Position numbers and translations under genes: made by a program. A DNA stretch of 64,000 nt from Embiotoca jacksoni. Lineage: Eukaryota; Chordata; Actinopteri; Embiotocidae. Under the pieces are notes generated by a model. It was not told where the DNA came from. It saw only the letters and a list, made by a program, of their open reading frames with translations, and searched no databases. Every line of letters begins with the position of its first letter. Position 1 is the stretch's first letter. Below are positions 1-8,521 of the stretch, in pieces. The stretch covers positions 12,868,184 to 12,932,183 of the forward strand of contig JAKOON010000002.1 in assembly GCA_022577435.1 (NCBI GenBank). Direction: 5' to 3'.

Positions 1-492
1 TGTAATAAATCAAATTAGTTTATTTTCCAACAAGTCAATTAAAAAAATGTCTACTACCTACCTAAGGAAAACAAAAATAGACAGTAAAACTTGCTTAACT
101 TGTATGAGGTCATCCAGAAGCTCCTTTGGTAGACTGGTGGACTAATAATGTGGTTTCTCACTGCTTCGGATGATTTCCACTGATATCATCGTTCCTTCAG
201 GACAGCTGTTAAACAAACCTGTTTACTCACCTAATCCTAAATCCTTCAGTTTTCCCACTGAAATGTACAGTGGCTAGTTTGTTTCTCAAGTCACCGCAGG
301 GCAGAGAGGATTTAGAATTTGAATGTCACTGTAGTGTCTTCAGATAATTACAGAGGGCAGTTGACCATGAATTCCAACCCACCTTGTTATTCAGTGACAT
401 TTGAATTATTGGAATCGCTTACAGCCTCATTGGTTGAAAATGCCAGTCTCCATGCAGTATCTGGCTGTGTATTTAGGTTTCAGTAATGACGC

Positions 493-539
<47 letters not shown>

Positions 540-2527
540 CGTGCGTGTGTGCGTGCGCGAGTGCACGTGTGTGTGCATGCTTGTGTGTGTGCATATTTTA
601 TTGAGCTTCTCTTATTGTGACAGCCAGTTTGAGTTTAAGGAGAGGGGATATTTTTCACAAGGTGAGGTCATTTTGGGCATTTCGTATTTTACCAAGGGGC
701 CAGTTTCCGGTCAGGGACTTAATTGAGTCAACAAAAGGTGCTTCTAAAGATAGCTATACAAGGGCACAAAGGAAACCACAAGTGTGTCTGTGTTTTTGTG
801 GGTGTGTGAATATGTGTGGCTATATGTCTAAATAATAATCACAAGCAATTTGTCATTTTCAAACAAAGGTCTGTAAAACTCACAGGGTCACTTTACGGTG
901 AGTAACACAGCGGGTGGAAAAGTATAAATTTTTCACATGCATGTACAGACACTGTACATACATGACCATAATGATATGTGTTTCAGTCTGCATGTGAGCC
1001 GTGGGCCCTATTGATATTCCAGTGGACTATATGCATCAGAGGGATAGGATCCCTGTTGACTCAATTAGGACTGCATATTTTTCTGCAAAGCATCGACTAA
1101 TGTGGGGACACATTGTCACCGTCTGAGTCGGAATATAAATTAACATATACTCACACAAATAATTTGCCTATTCATGAGCTTAAGTGTCGATGGCTCTGCC
1201 ACAAATTTCAGACTTGACTGACATGCTTAAGTAAAGCACTGAAAACTTTAAGTTTGATCGACTTCTAGTTAGAATAGTATCTCTCCCAGACCTGACCAGT
1301 CTTTGTCACCTTCTTAGACTTTACACTAACTAAATGGTATTGCTTAGAGTAAAACAGAGGATAGATCTGGTAAGCCTGAGTGCTACAGTACACGGAAATG
1401 TACTTACTTTATGTGCTGCACCTGCTTGTTTTCAGGGCAGACATTGATTGCTCTGAGAGCTTTTCCACTGGAGCCCTTTTGTTTGTCTTTTCTTTCATGA
1501 GTAAAGTCACATGTAGAGATGATTGCCAGACTCTGTAGACACCCAGGCCTCTGGAAAAGAATACAAACAGAAGAACATCAAGGACCGACATACACTGTAG
1601 CTCAGCATCTGCAGAGACACAGCTAAATATTATTTGATATCCTTTTTATTTTAGCTTTCTGACTGGTTGAATAAATATTGTAAGGTTTGCTGAAGCTCAT
1701 GGTCTTAATTAACATGTCAGCTTTATGCTGTATTTTTCCTGGAAGGTAATATGTCACAATATGTCTCTGGGATCCAGTGGGTCTCTAGAGTAGAGGTCCT
1801 CATAGATCCACTCGGTTCTGGGGAAATAGGGCTCAGACCAAATATACACAGTTTAATCAAACTGTAAAGGTTATTGGTTTTCTGCCACAAGTCTCCACTG
1901 TGTGTGTCAATAGATCTTATACCAGACTTGATCTAAATGGACCTGGGCTACTAAGCATCGGTTTTGATCACACAATAACCATGGGAGACACTATCTTTCA
2001 AAACCAATAGCTCGTGTAAAAGGTTTATTCTATTAAAGCCTACTTATATTTAGAAATTTGCTTAAGAGATATCTAATTGTTCAGAAAATAATTTGCTCCT
2101 CTCCCACTTGGCTACACAATGTTTTACTGGAATAGGTTTTGAAAATTGGACATTTAATTATTTATATTAGTTTTTGAAGAACATAAATCATTTTTTGAAT
2201 TAGTTTCTGTGACTTTTCATTTCTTCAACAGCTGCTCTTTTTGACTTGACAAAGATGGTCAGTAATTGATACCAGTAGTTTTCTCGTCGGTTCAGACTGG
2301 GTCTCTCTTTTAGGAAATTTTATTTATGCACATTGGGTAGGATTTTCATAGGCCTGTTTTGGATCAGTTCAAATATTTTGCAACATTTTGGAAACAATGC
2401 TTTCTTATTAGATATTTTGTCAAATAAAGGTTGTGTAATTATTTTTTAATTCGGGTGGAAAATGTATGTATATACTGTATATATTTGAAAAATATCCATA
2501 TGTGGAAAGGTCTTAAAAGGTGACAAT
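1..2527. other. Upstream non-coding sequence
   Basis: No gene is visible in this AT-rich stretch. It holds one GT microsatellite near 494-593. All open frames are short, and those near 400-830 merely read through the GT tract. It lies upstream of the candidate first exon of the channel gene and could contain distal promoter elements, but I cannot identify any from sequence alone. Confidence 0.6.
494..593. repeat. (TG)n microsatellite, degenerate 3' half
   Basis: A pure TG run of about 21 units at 494-535 is followed by interrupted GTGC/GTGT repeats to about 593. It produces spurious Cys-Val and Val-Arg-Ala reading frames in this strand. Confidence 0.95.
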
Positions 2528-3057
2528 GGATGTGTCTTAATTCGTACACTTCCGCTAGTCCACTTGCATCCAGTACACTACATGCTAGCACACTTACTCA
2601 TGTAGTGCATGAATCATAATGTTGTCTCAAATCAAACACTGCCATTGTGCCCTTTCTGGAAAAGACAACAGCAAGATATCTGCCAGCTTTGTTTACGAAT
2701 TTTTTTAAAAATATGGTTGTGTTCTTGGCTTGTATCCAACAACAGGAAGGTGGTACTTAGTGAAACACTTGTGGAGCTGTGTGCAATTTGAATTTACAGT
2801 GTTTGCCACATCAGCTGCAGCTTCCTCAGCTGCCAAATTCAGCAGTTTAAAAATAGGGTGGTGGTCCTTCCCCTTCTGCTGCGTAGCCAAGATGACGAAC
2901 AGTGAGTGTCCAGTATTTTATGCAACATTTTTTGACCGGTTTGAGTACACCATCTGGGTAATTATGCATGTTTCTTTTGCCTACTCTAAGCATGAGTACA
3001 CTCATGCACTTAAAAAAGCAGGTGTAAGTACGTAAGTACGCAAACTGAGACACAGCC
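2528..3057. mobile_element. DNA-transposon-like repeat with terminal inverted repeats
   Basis: The left end (GGATGTGTCTTAATTCGTAC, from 2528) matches the reverse complement of the right end (GGCTGTGTCTCAGTTTGCGT, ending 3057) over about 24 bases with several mismatches. The roughly 530-bp interior has no convincing coding frame; the 101-codon frame at 2730-3035 resembles no transposase. Ends reading GTGTCTCAATTCG are familiar from non-autonomous DNA transposons in fish, so this is probably a MITE-like copy. I could not define a target-site duplication. It ends about 300 bases upstream of the candidate first exon of the channel gene. Confidence 0.6.
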
Positions 3058-3186
3058 ACTTAATTCTCCTGCTTCCAAGACATAAAAAAAAAGCCAGTTA
3101 TTGCCTCTATAATTAAAGAAAGAGGGGCCCAATCTTGTTTTACGGACCCTTCAATTTTTAGCTATGCCCCTGCTGGGATCAATCCC

Positions 3187-3260
3187 GTGGACAATTCAGC
3201 TGGTAGCACTTGCCTTTGATATTGGTAAGTCATATTGGTTCAATAGTTCACAGTTCAATA
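3187..3260 (+). tRNA. tRNA-like sequence, probable pseudogene or SINE head
   Basis: The segment has an A-box-like stretch (TTCAGCTGGTAGCACTTG), an anticodon-arm-like region (TTGCC, a loop containing TTTGATAT, then GGTAA) and a B-box-like GGTTCAATAG. The loop would read GAT (isoleucine) if folded as a tRNA. The anticodon stem has a mismatch or an enlarged loop and the T arm is imperfect, so this is unlikely to be a functional tRNA. It could be a decayed tRNA pseudogene or the tRNA-derived head of a short interspersed element. Confidence 0.3.
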
Positions 3261-3359
3261 GCCTATTTGTTCGGGGAGAGTAAACCCGTTTGCCTTTTAA
3301 AATGTGTGGTTCTGAGCCTTAATCCAGGTTCCCCACAAATGCAGTTTTGGTTCACAACC

Positions 3360-3369
3360 CGCCCTGCGC

Positions 3370-3442
<73 letters not shown>

Positions 3443-3496
3443 CGCTCCTCCTCCTCCTCCTTCGTCTCTTCCCACCACTCATCCCAAAAAGCCGAG
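3360..3496 (+). other. Candidate non-coding first exon (5' UTR) of kcnd3
   Basis: A very good splice donor, GAG|GTAAGA, follows 3496. The preceding sequence is relatively GC-rich, with a (GA)n tract at 3370-3442 and a CTCCTC run. A strong acceptor lies at 4724 just before the coding exon, so splicing 3496 to 4725 would remove a 1,228-bp intron from the 5' UTR. KCND3 in mammals also has a non-coding first exon, which makes this plausible. I cannot locate the transcription start, and the left limit given is arbitrary. No canonical TATA box is obvious; an AT-rich TTTTAAAA lies near 3295. Confidence 0.4.
3370..3442. repeat. (GA)n microsatellite in the putative promoter/5' UTR
   Basis: A GA run of about 32 units with minor interruptions lies immediately upstream of the CTCCTC-rich end of the candidate first exon. 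It generates long Arg-Glu and Ser-Leu frames on both strands; these are artefacts. Confidence 0.95.
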
Positions 3497-3502
3497 GTAA
3501 GA
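3494..3502 (+). promoter_or_regulatory. Candidate 5' splice site of the 5' UTR intron
   Basis: GAG|GTAAGA has the intron beginning at 3497 and matches the U1 consensus at nearly every position. It pairs naturally with the acceptor at 4724. Use of this site is inferred from sequence only. Confidence 0.45.
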
Positions 3503-3675
3503 CGGTCTTCACGGCGGACTTCCCTCATCATTTCTCCCCTCGCATAATGGAAACTGAATTCAAACAGCTGTGGTACGTCCATCCCCGGTACTTTTCCGCT
3601 TTCACCTCAGCTGTAGCGTTTGTCTGATGCGGTTTTCCTCTTCGCCAAATAACTTCTTTCCTGGTTATTTGGTGC

Positions 3676-3710
3676 TTTTTTTTGGGGGGGGGGGGTTGTT
3701 TTTTTTCCCC
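3676..3710. repeat. Poly-T / poly-G / poly-T / C4 homopolymer cluster
   Basis: Eight T, twelve G (3684-3695), a T-rich run and CCCC occur back to back inside the putative 5' UTR intron. The G tract could adopt four-stranded structure. Run lengths may also reflect assembly or sequencing error. Confidence 0.9.
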
Positions 3711-4000
3711 AGACACGCTTTCAGAAATAACCAAACCTACGACTTGTATCTAAACTGCTCTGGAAGAAAGGTCGTATTTCTTTGGATGGAGAATTTTGAA
3801 TCGGTGAGTTGGGAGCTAATCGACCACAGTGCACAGTACACAAAGCTGTATGTAGTTATCAACCTTTTCGGCAAATCGAATCGCTACAGCTTACTCCGTT
3901 GTTCAGGCTTAGCAGCCAATTTATCACCTAAAATGATCAAAAATGCCTGTTTCGAATCGGATTAATGCAGCTAAATCCATTAGTGAATTTGAACAGAACA

Positions 4001-4040
4001 ATAAAAAAAAAAACAACAACAACAACAAAAAAAAAAAACT
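4001..4040. repeat. A-rich (AAC)n simple repeat
   Basis: Poly-A runs flank about five AAC units inside the putative 5' UTR intron. No function is apparent. Confidence 0.85.
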
Positions 4041-4693
4041 GGTTTAATCAAGCCTGAGTAAACTAGAGAGTCATCTGCGGTGTTCTACTTGGAACTCAAC
4101 AGGTTTCCACGCTCCCGTTTCCCTCTTAAGAAGACTATAAAGGAAACCAAGAGTTTTAAAAACACGAGTAATTTCGCCTGTTTTTTTTTTTAATGCAGTT
4201 GCTTTGCTTGCTTTTAGTTTTGTAACCTGTAACTTGTAACTGAACTGTATTGCATGAGAAGGCTGCTTCTTAACGGTAACTCAATAGAGAGGAACTGAGG
4301 TATAGCCTTTAAGTAATTACAAGCAAGGTGATGCATACAGGAAATGCGGTATGTTCCTGTAATCACATTGAAGCATATTATATCAAATAGAAATGCATTT
4401 TATATGCTGCATGTAAAGGTTTCTAGCCTAAGTGTGAGGTTAAATTACATTTACATGAAAGATACATTATCTCAGCTGGGCTACCTTGTTAGAATAAGAG
4501 TTGTATTGATCATTTTGTCTTTATTTTTCATTCCTTTCTCTCACTGACTCTCTTTTTTTTTAATCCCTTATTTTGGTCCCACATCCTCAACATTCAAGTA
4601 TCTCATATTCACTACCTTTTTTCTGTTTGCTCATCAGCTCATCTCACTCCCTTTCCCTGTCATGCTCAAAACACCAGTCCTGTGCTTCCTATC

Positions 4694-4724
4694 CTTACAA
4701 ACTCCCTCCCTCTCTTCCCCATAG
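4694..4724 (+). promoter_or_regulatory. 3' splice site before the kcnd3 coding exon
   Basis: A pyrimidine-rich tract (about 4701-4720) ends in CCCCATAG, with AG at 4723-4724. A branch-point-like CTTAC has its A at 4697, 27 bases before the exon. The exon would start at 4725, 77 bases before the initiator ATG. In the channel reading frame a TGA at 4733-4735 closes the frame upstream, so no coding sequence joins from the left. Confidence 0.65.
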
Positions 4725-4757
4725 ATGGTGACTGAGCTGAAGTCAAGCTGGTTGTGA
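4725..4757 (+). other. Short upstream ORF (10 codons) in the kcnd3 5' UTR
   Basis: If the acceptor at 4724 is used, the exon begins directly with ATG. This opens a 10-codon frame (MVTELKSSWL) that ends at TGA 4755-4757, in a different frame from the channel and 44 bases before its start. It is the only other ATG between the acceptor and the main start. Its Kozak -3 base would come from the preceding exon, so its strength is unknown. It could reduce initiation at the main ATG. Confidence 0.4.
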
Positions 4758-4801
4758 AGGTGCTGGACTTGTTCCCCACTACGCCCCAAGCCGGACACAG
4801 C

Positions 4802-5904
4802 ATGGCGGCGGGAGTAGCGGCATGGCTTCCCTTTGCTCGGGCAGCAGCGATCGGCTGGATGCCTGTGGCCAATTTGCCCATGCCAATAGCGCCAGGTGAA
4901 AAGAACAAGAGGCAGGATGAGGTCATCATTCTTAACGTCAGTGGACGGCGCTTCCAGACCTGGAGGAACACGCTTGACCGCTACCCAGACACACTGCTGG
5001 GCAGCTCAGAGAAGGAGTTCTTCTACAATGAGGAGACCAAAGAGTACTTCTTCGACCGGGACCCTGACATGTTCCGCAGCGTGCTCAACTTTTACCGCAC
5101 AGGCAAACTCCACTATCCACGCAATGAGTGCATCTCCTCTTATGATGAGGAGCTGTCTTTCTTTGGCATTATCCCAGAGATCATCGGTGACTGCTGCTAT
5201 GAAGAGTACAAGGACAGGAAGAGGGAGAATGCAGAGCGTCTGATGGACGACCAGGAGGACAACAAGGATGCTAAGCTCCCCAACATGACCTTCAGGGAGA
5301 CCATGTGGCGGGCTTTCGAGAACCCCCACACTTCCACCATGGCCCTAGTCTTCTACTACGTCACTGGCTTCTTCATTGCTGTCTCTGTCATCACCAATGT
5401 GGTCGAGACGGTGCCCTGTGGCACAGTGCCCAACCAGAAGGAAGTGCCATGTGGTGAGCGCTACACTGTGGCCTTTTTCTGCATGGACACGGCCTGCGTT
5501 ATGATCTTCACCGTGGAGTACCTGATGCGCCTGTTTGCTGCGCCCAGCCGCTACCGCTTCATGAGATCCGTCATGAGCATCATAGACGTGGTGGCCATCC
5601 TACCCTACTACATCGGCCTGGTGATGACTGACAATGAGGACGTGAGTGGCGCCTTTGTGACGCTCCGCGTTTTCCGTGTGTTCCGTATCTTTAAGTTCTC
5701 GCGTCACTCGCAGGGCCTGCGCATCCTGGGCTACACGCTGAAGAGCTGTGCCTCGGAGCTGGGCTTCCTGCTCTTCTCCCTCACTATGGCCATAATTATC
5801 TTTGCTACCGTCATGTTCTACGCAGAGAAGGGTTCAAGCTCCAGCAAATTCACCAGCATCCCAGCCTCCTTCTGGTACACCATCGTTACTATGACAACGC
5901 TCGG
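4802..5904 (+). CDS. kcnd3: Kv4.3-type voltage-gated K+ channel, first coding exon (partial)
   Basis: This is the first coding exon of a Shal-family A-type K+ channel subunit, which forms plasma-membrane tetramers that carry transient outward current in neurons and heart. It has 367 complete codons plus two bases. The start at 4802 has a strong context (A at -3, G at +4), follows an in-frame TGA at 4733, and begins MAAGVAAWLPFARAAAIGWM, the conserved Kv4 N-terminal helix that binds KChIPs. T1 domain: about residues 40-145, with the HX5CX20CC zinc site at H104, C110, C131 and C132. S1 about 181-203, S2 223-245, S3 255-276, S4 288-306 (R289, R292, R295, K298, R301), S5 318-341, pore helix 352-364. 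The filter begins TTLG at 365-368, and the G368 codon is split by the donor at 5905. The residues PVAN, KNKRQDE and RKRENAERLMDD favour Kv4.3 over Kv4.1 or Kv4.2. No frameshift or stop is seen. The downstream exons are not in the window. Confidence 0.96.
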
Positions 5905-5911
5905 GTAAGAG
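5903..5911 (+). promoter_or_regulatory. 5' splice site of the first coding intron
   Basis: CGG|GTAAGAG has the intron beginning at 5905, in phase 2. The genomic frame would hit TAA at 5906, so splicing here is required for a full-length channel. Kv4 genes are known to have their first coding intron at this point in the pore. The intron runs past 64000, because no exon continuing with YGDMVP was found. Confidence 0.9.
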
Positions 5912-5947
5912 CAGAGCAGACACCTCTTTTATCTGGTTGGGAGTGTG

Positions 5948-5949
<2 letters not shown>

Positions 5950-6012
<63 letters not shown>
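5950..6012. repeat. (GT)n microsatellite just inside the intron
   Basis: About 31 uninterrupted GT units start 45 bases after the splice donor. In RNA this is a long GU tract, a kind of sequence bound by CELF-family and TDP-43-like proteins. Confidence 0.97.
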
Positions 6013-6016
<4 letters not shown>

Positions 6017-6957
6017 TGTTTTAACGTTTGAGTGCATGCTTGTATGCGAGTGTGTGGATTTGTGAGTCTATTTGCAGTTTGGTCTGCGTGAGTAAATCTT
6101 TGATGTTGATTAGATTTAAAATGTGTGTCTGACTTTTTGGCCCAAAAACCAACGACAGCTTCGGAAGTCAGTGCCACCCTTTCCAAGATATCCTTTATAA
6201 ACTTTACGCGTGATGATAAGTAATACAGAGAAAGGGCACTTCTCAGTCGACTGTGCCCACTGTGTTTTTACTGATGATATTCTTCTGGGGGAAGAGAAGC
6301 CATCAAGATGTTCTCTCTCTGTAATGGCTGTGCCATTGCTCGCCCTTTATACGTCAGCGATAAAAGGGAGAGAGAGAGACGTAGAGAAAAGGGGAAAGTT
6401 GAAAGTAAGAAACAAAACATTAAATAGGAAACAAAGAAACAGATGATAGCATTACTTCTCTCTCTAACTTGCCCTGTGGTTCACAGCAATGCACTTCTAG
6501 AATGAAGTGAAACATGTGGAGAGCCCTCCTCCTCCTTAACTCAGTCTTTGTGAGGGACTAGTTGCTGGCCTTGAAGTGTCTCTTCGTACAAAGGCTCTAA
6601 TGCAGAATAACTGAATGCCCTCCATTTTAAGAGGCAAGCTGGCGATTCGGTTATTTGCTTTTAGGTAATGGACAGAGATCATTATTTTATCTATTTATCT
6701 TTATTTTAAAAGGTATTTCCTTTTATTCACTGAATGCCTTATTAACCTGCATCCCCAGGCTGTTGTTATTGTATCCATTTGCAAAGTCGTGAATTGGCTT
6801 TGATTGAGTTTTGCAAGATGAACGCGTGGAGCAGTTTGATGCATTGATTTGTTTTGTCTGGCAACATGTTTTTCTTCATTTTTATGTCATCATGTTTTTC
6901 CACCAGTCATTTTATGATAGTGAGAGGAACCGCACATACATCATTAATTTTACAGTG

Positions 6958-6959
<2 letters not shown>

Positions 6960-6999
<40 letters not shown>
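6960..6999. repeat. (CA)n microsatellite
   Basis: Twenty uninterrupted CA units. It accounts for the Thr-His repeats in overlapping frames. Confidence 0.97.
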
Positions 7000-7002
<3 letters not shown>

Positions 7003-7580
7003 ATGTGATGCGGCACTATTAGGCCTAATGTGTTTTATGAGTGTCCCCTGTTGTGGATGTGTGAGTCAGACTGAGAGGCTGACAAATTGCAGCATCCTGC
7101 TAAATGTCAGAGTCATGGTGGCCATAAATGGCTCTGAGCTCATTGCTGTGACACACTTGGCAGCATGTCATTGTGCCCTGCCATTCACAACCTGCCCAGA
7201 AGATCTGGTGTTGTGCAGATATTTGCTTGTGGATCGCTTGTTTGCTCTACGGACAGACAGGTGGCCATTGAACTGTGGAAAATACAATGGCATTCGCTGC
7301 TTTGTCCTTTGTTAATTTTCTGGACATGCAGCGGCTTGTGTTGCTCTCCATACTATCCCATACTCTGCATGGTCTCCTGTTGCTTTTACAGTAGGTTTGG
7401 AGTGTGTGGGTGTGTCTGCCTGTTTGTGTGTTAAGAGGGGGGGTAGTTGTTGAGCTTGGCCTCATCAATAAAGCAGGGGCCAGAAGTGGGTGTCAGAGTG
7501 ACTAATGATGTGGCCCACTGCATCTGCTGACTAATGTAAACCTGCCTGACATTCTGGTCTCTGCTCACCGTTTATGTCAT

Positions 7581-7585
7581 AAACA

Positions 7586-7632
<47 letters not shown>
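7581..7632. repeat. (CA)n microsatellite
   Basis: CA units with one ATAC interruption near 7591. No other structure. Confidence 0.95.
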
Positions 7633-7638
<6 letters not shown>

Positions 7639-8508
7639 TAACTATATCTGTGTTTATGTATTTGGTCATGTACAAACACACAAAGGCAAATATTGGTGAG
7701 AATTTTCTTTGCATGCATGTTTTAGGACTATGTGGTTTTCCAAGGGTCATCCAGTTCATGATATACTGGTTATGGAATGATTCACAAACATTATCTTTGG
7801 TTGAAGTTGTTCTATCCTCCTACACTTTCTGGCAGTGGAATCTGTGGAAAAGTATCCATGCAGCATTTTATACTCATCTAACTAAAGATGAAAACTGGTT
7901 CCCAAAGACAATGTTTTCCTTGACTTCTGGTCTTCTTGTGTAAGTGCCTTGGGGCTTGTAGTCTTGCTCTTGAGTGTCTTCGTCTTTGTTCTCCTCTCGG
8001 AGATACTCGTATCATCTGCATTCTCATGTTTAATTTACTGCTAACACTTGAGCTTTAGCCCCCATGTGCCTGCTGTCCTCTGAGAAAAATTGTGTTTGTC
8101 TGTGCTCCGACTTTTGTGATTGTGTACGCAAGTTAGATTGTGTTTACATCGGTGTTATGACAATGCAACAAGGGTGCCCCACCTGTGACACTCGTGCATG
8201 GAGGCTTGCCCGCTGTGGCTTTTTGGGTGCTTTGTTTATCTCACAATAATCCGGCCTCAATCAGAATCCCAACAATGGGCAATAAAATACCAGTTGAATG
8301 CTGGATCTTTTTTTTTTTGGAAGTACAGCTCTCCTCTTTCTTCCCAGAAATGGAAGTTTCTGTAATGGTAGGAGGAGAAGGGAAATGGAGAAAGAGCTAA
8401 AAAGAAAGGGACAAAACTAGGAAAAGAGAAAAGACACAATCAGGCATCTATTTGCATCCAACGTTTTAATTATATCAAAAGCAGACTGTAGCAAGACAAA
8501 ATTACAGA

Positions 8509-8521
8509 GGGGGGGGGGGGG
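8509..8521. repeat. Poly-G run
   Basis: Thirteen consecutive G. It may form G-rich secondary structure; the run length may be inaccurate. Confidence 0.9.

Noticed and set aside
1865..2015. Possible inverted repeat between TTATTGGTTTT (about 1871) and AAAACCAATAG (about 2000)
   Set aside because: Only about 10-11 bases pair, 120 bases apart; this is expected by chance in AT-rich DNA.
3570..3965. 131-codon open frame in the putative 5' UTR intron
   Set aside because: It opens from GTG, includes the poly-G and poly-T cluster as Gly and Phe runs, and matches nothing known.
4754..4801. Sixteen-residue N-terminal extension of the channel frame
   Set aside because: It would need to start at a GTG. 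The Kv4 N-terminus is conserved as MAAGVAAWLPFARAAA, and ATG 4802 has a strong initiation context.
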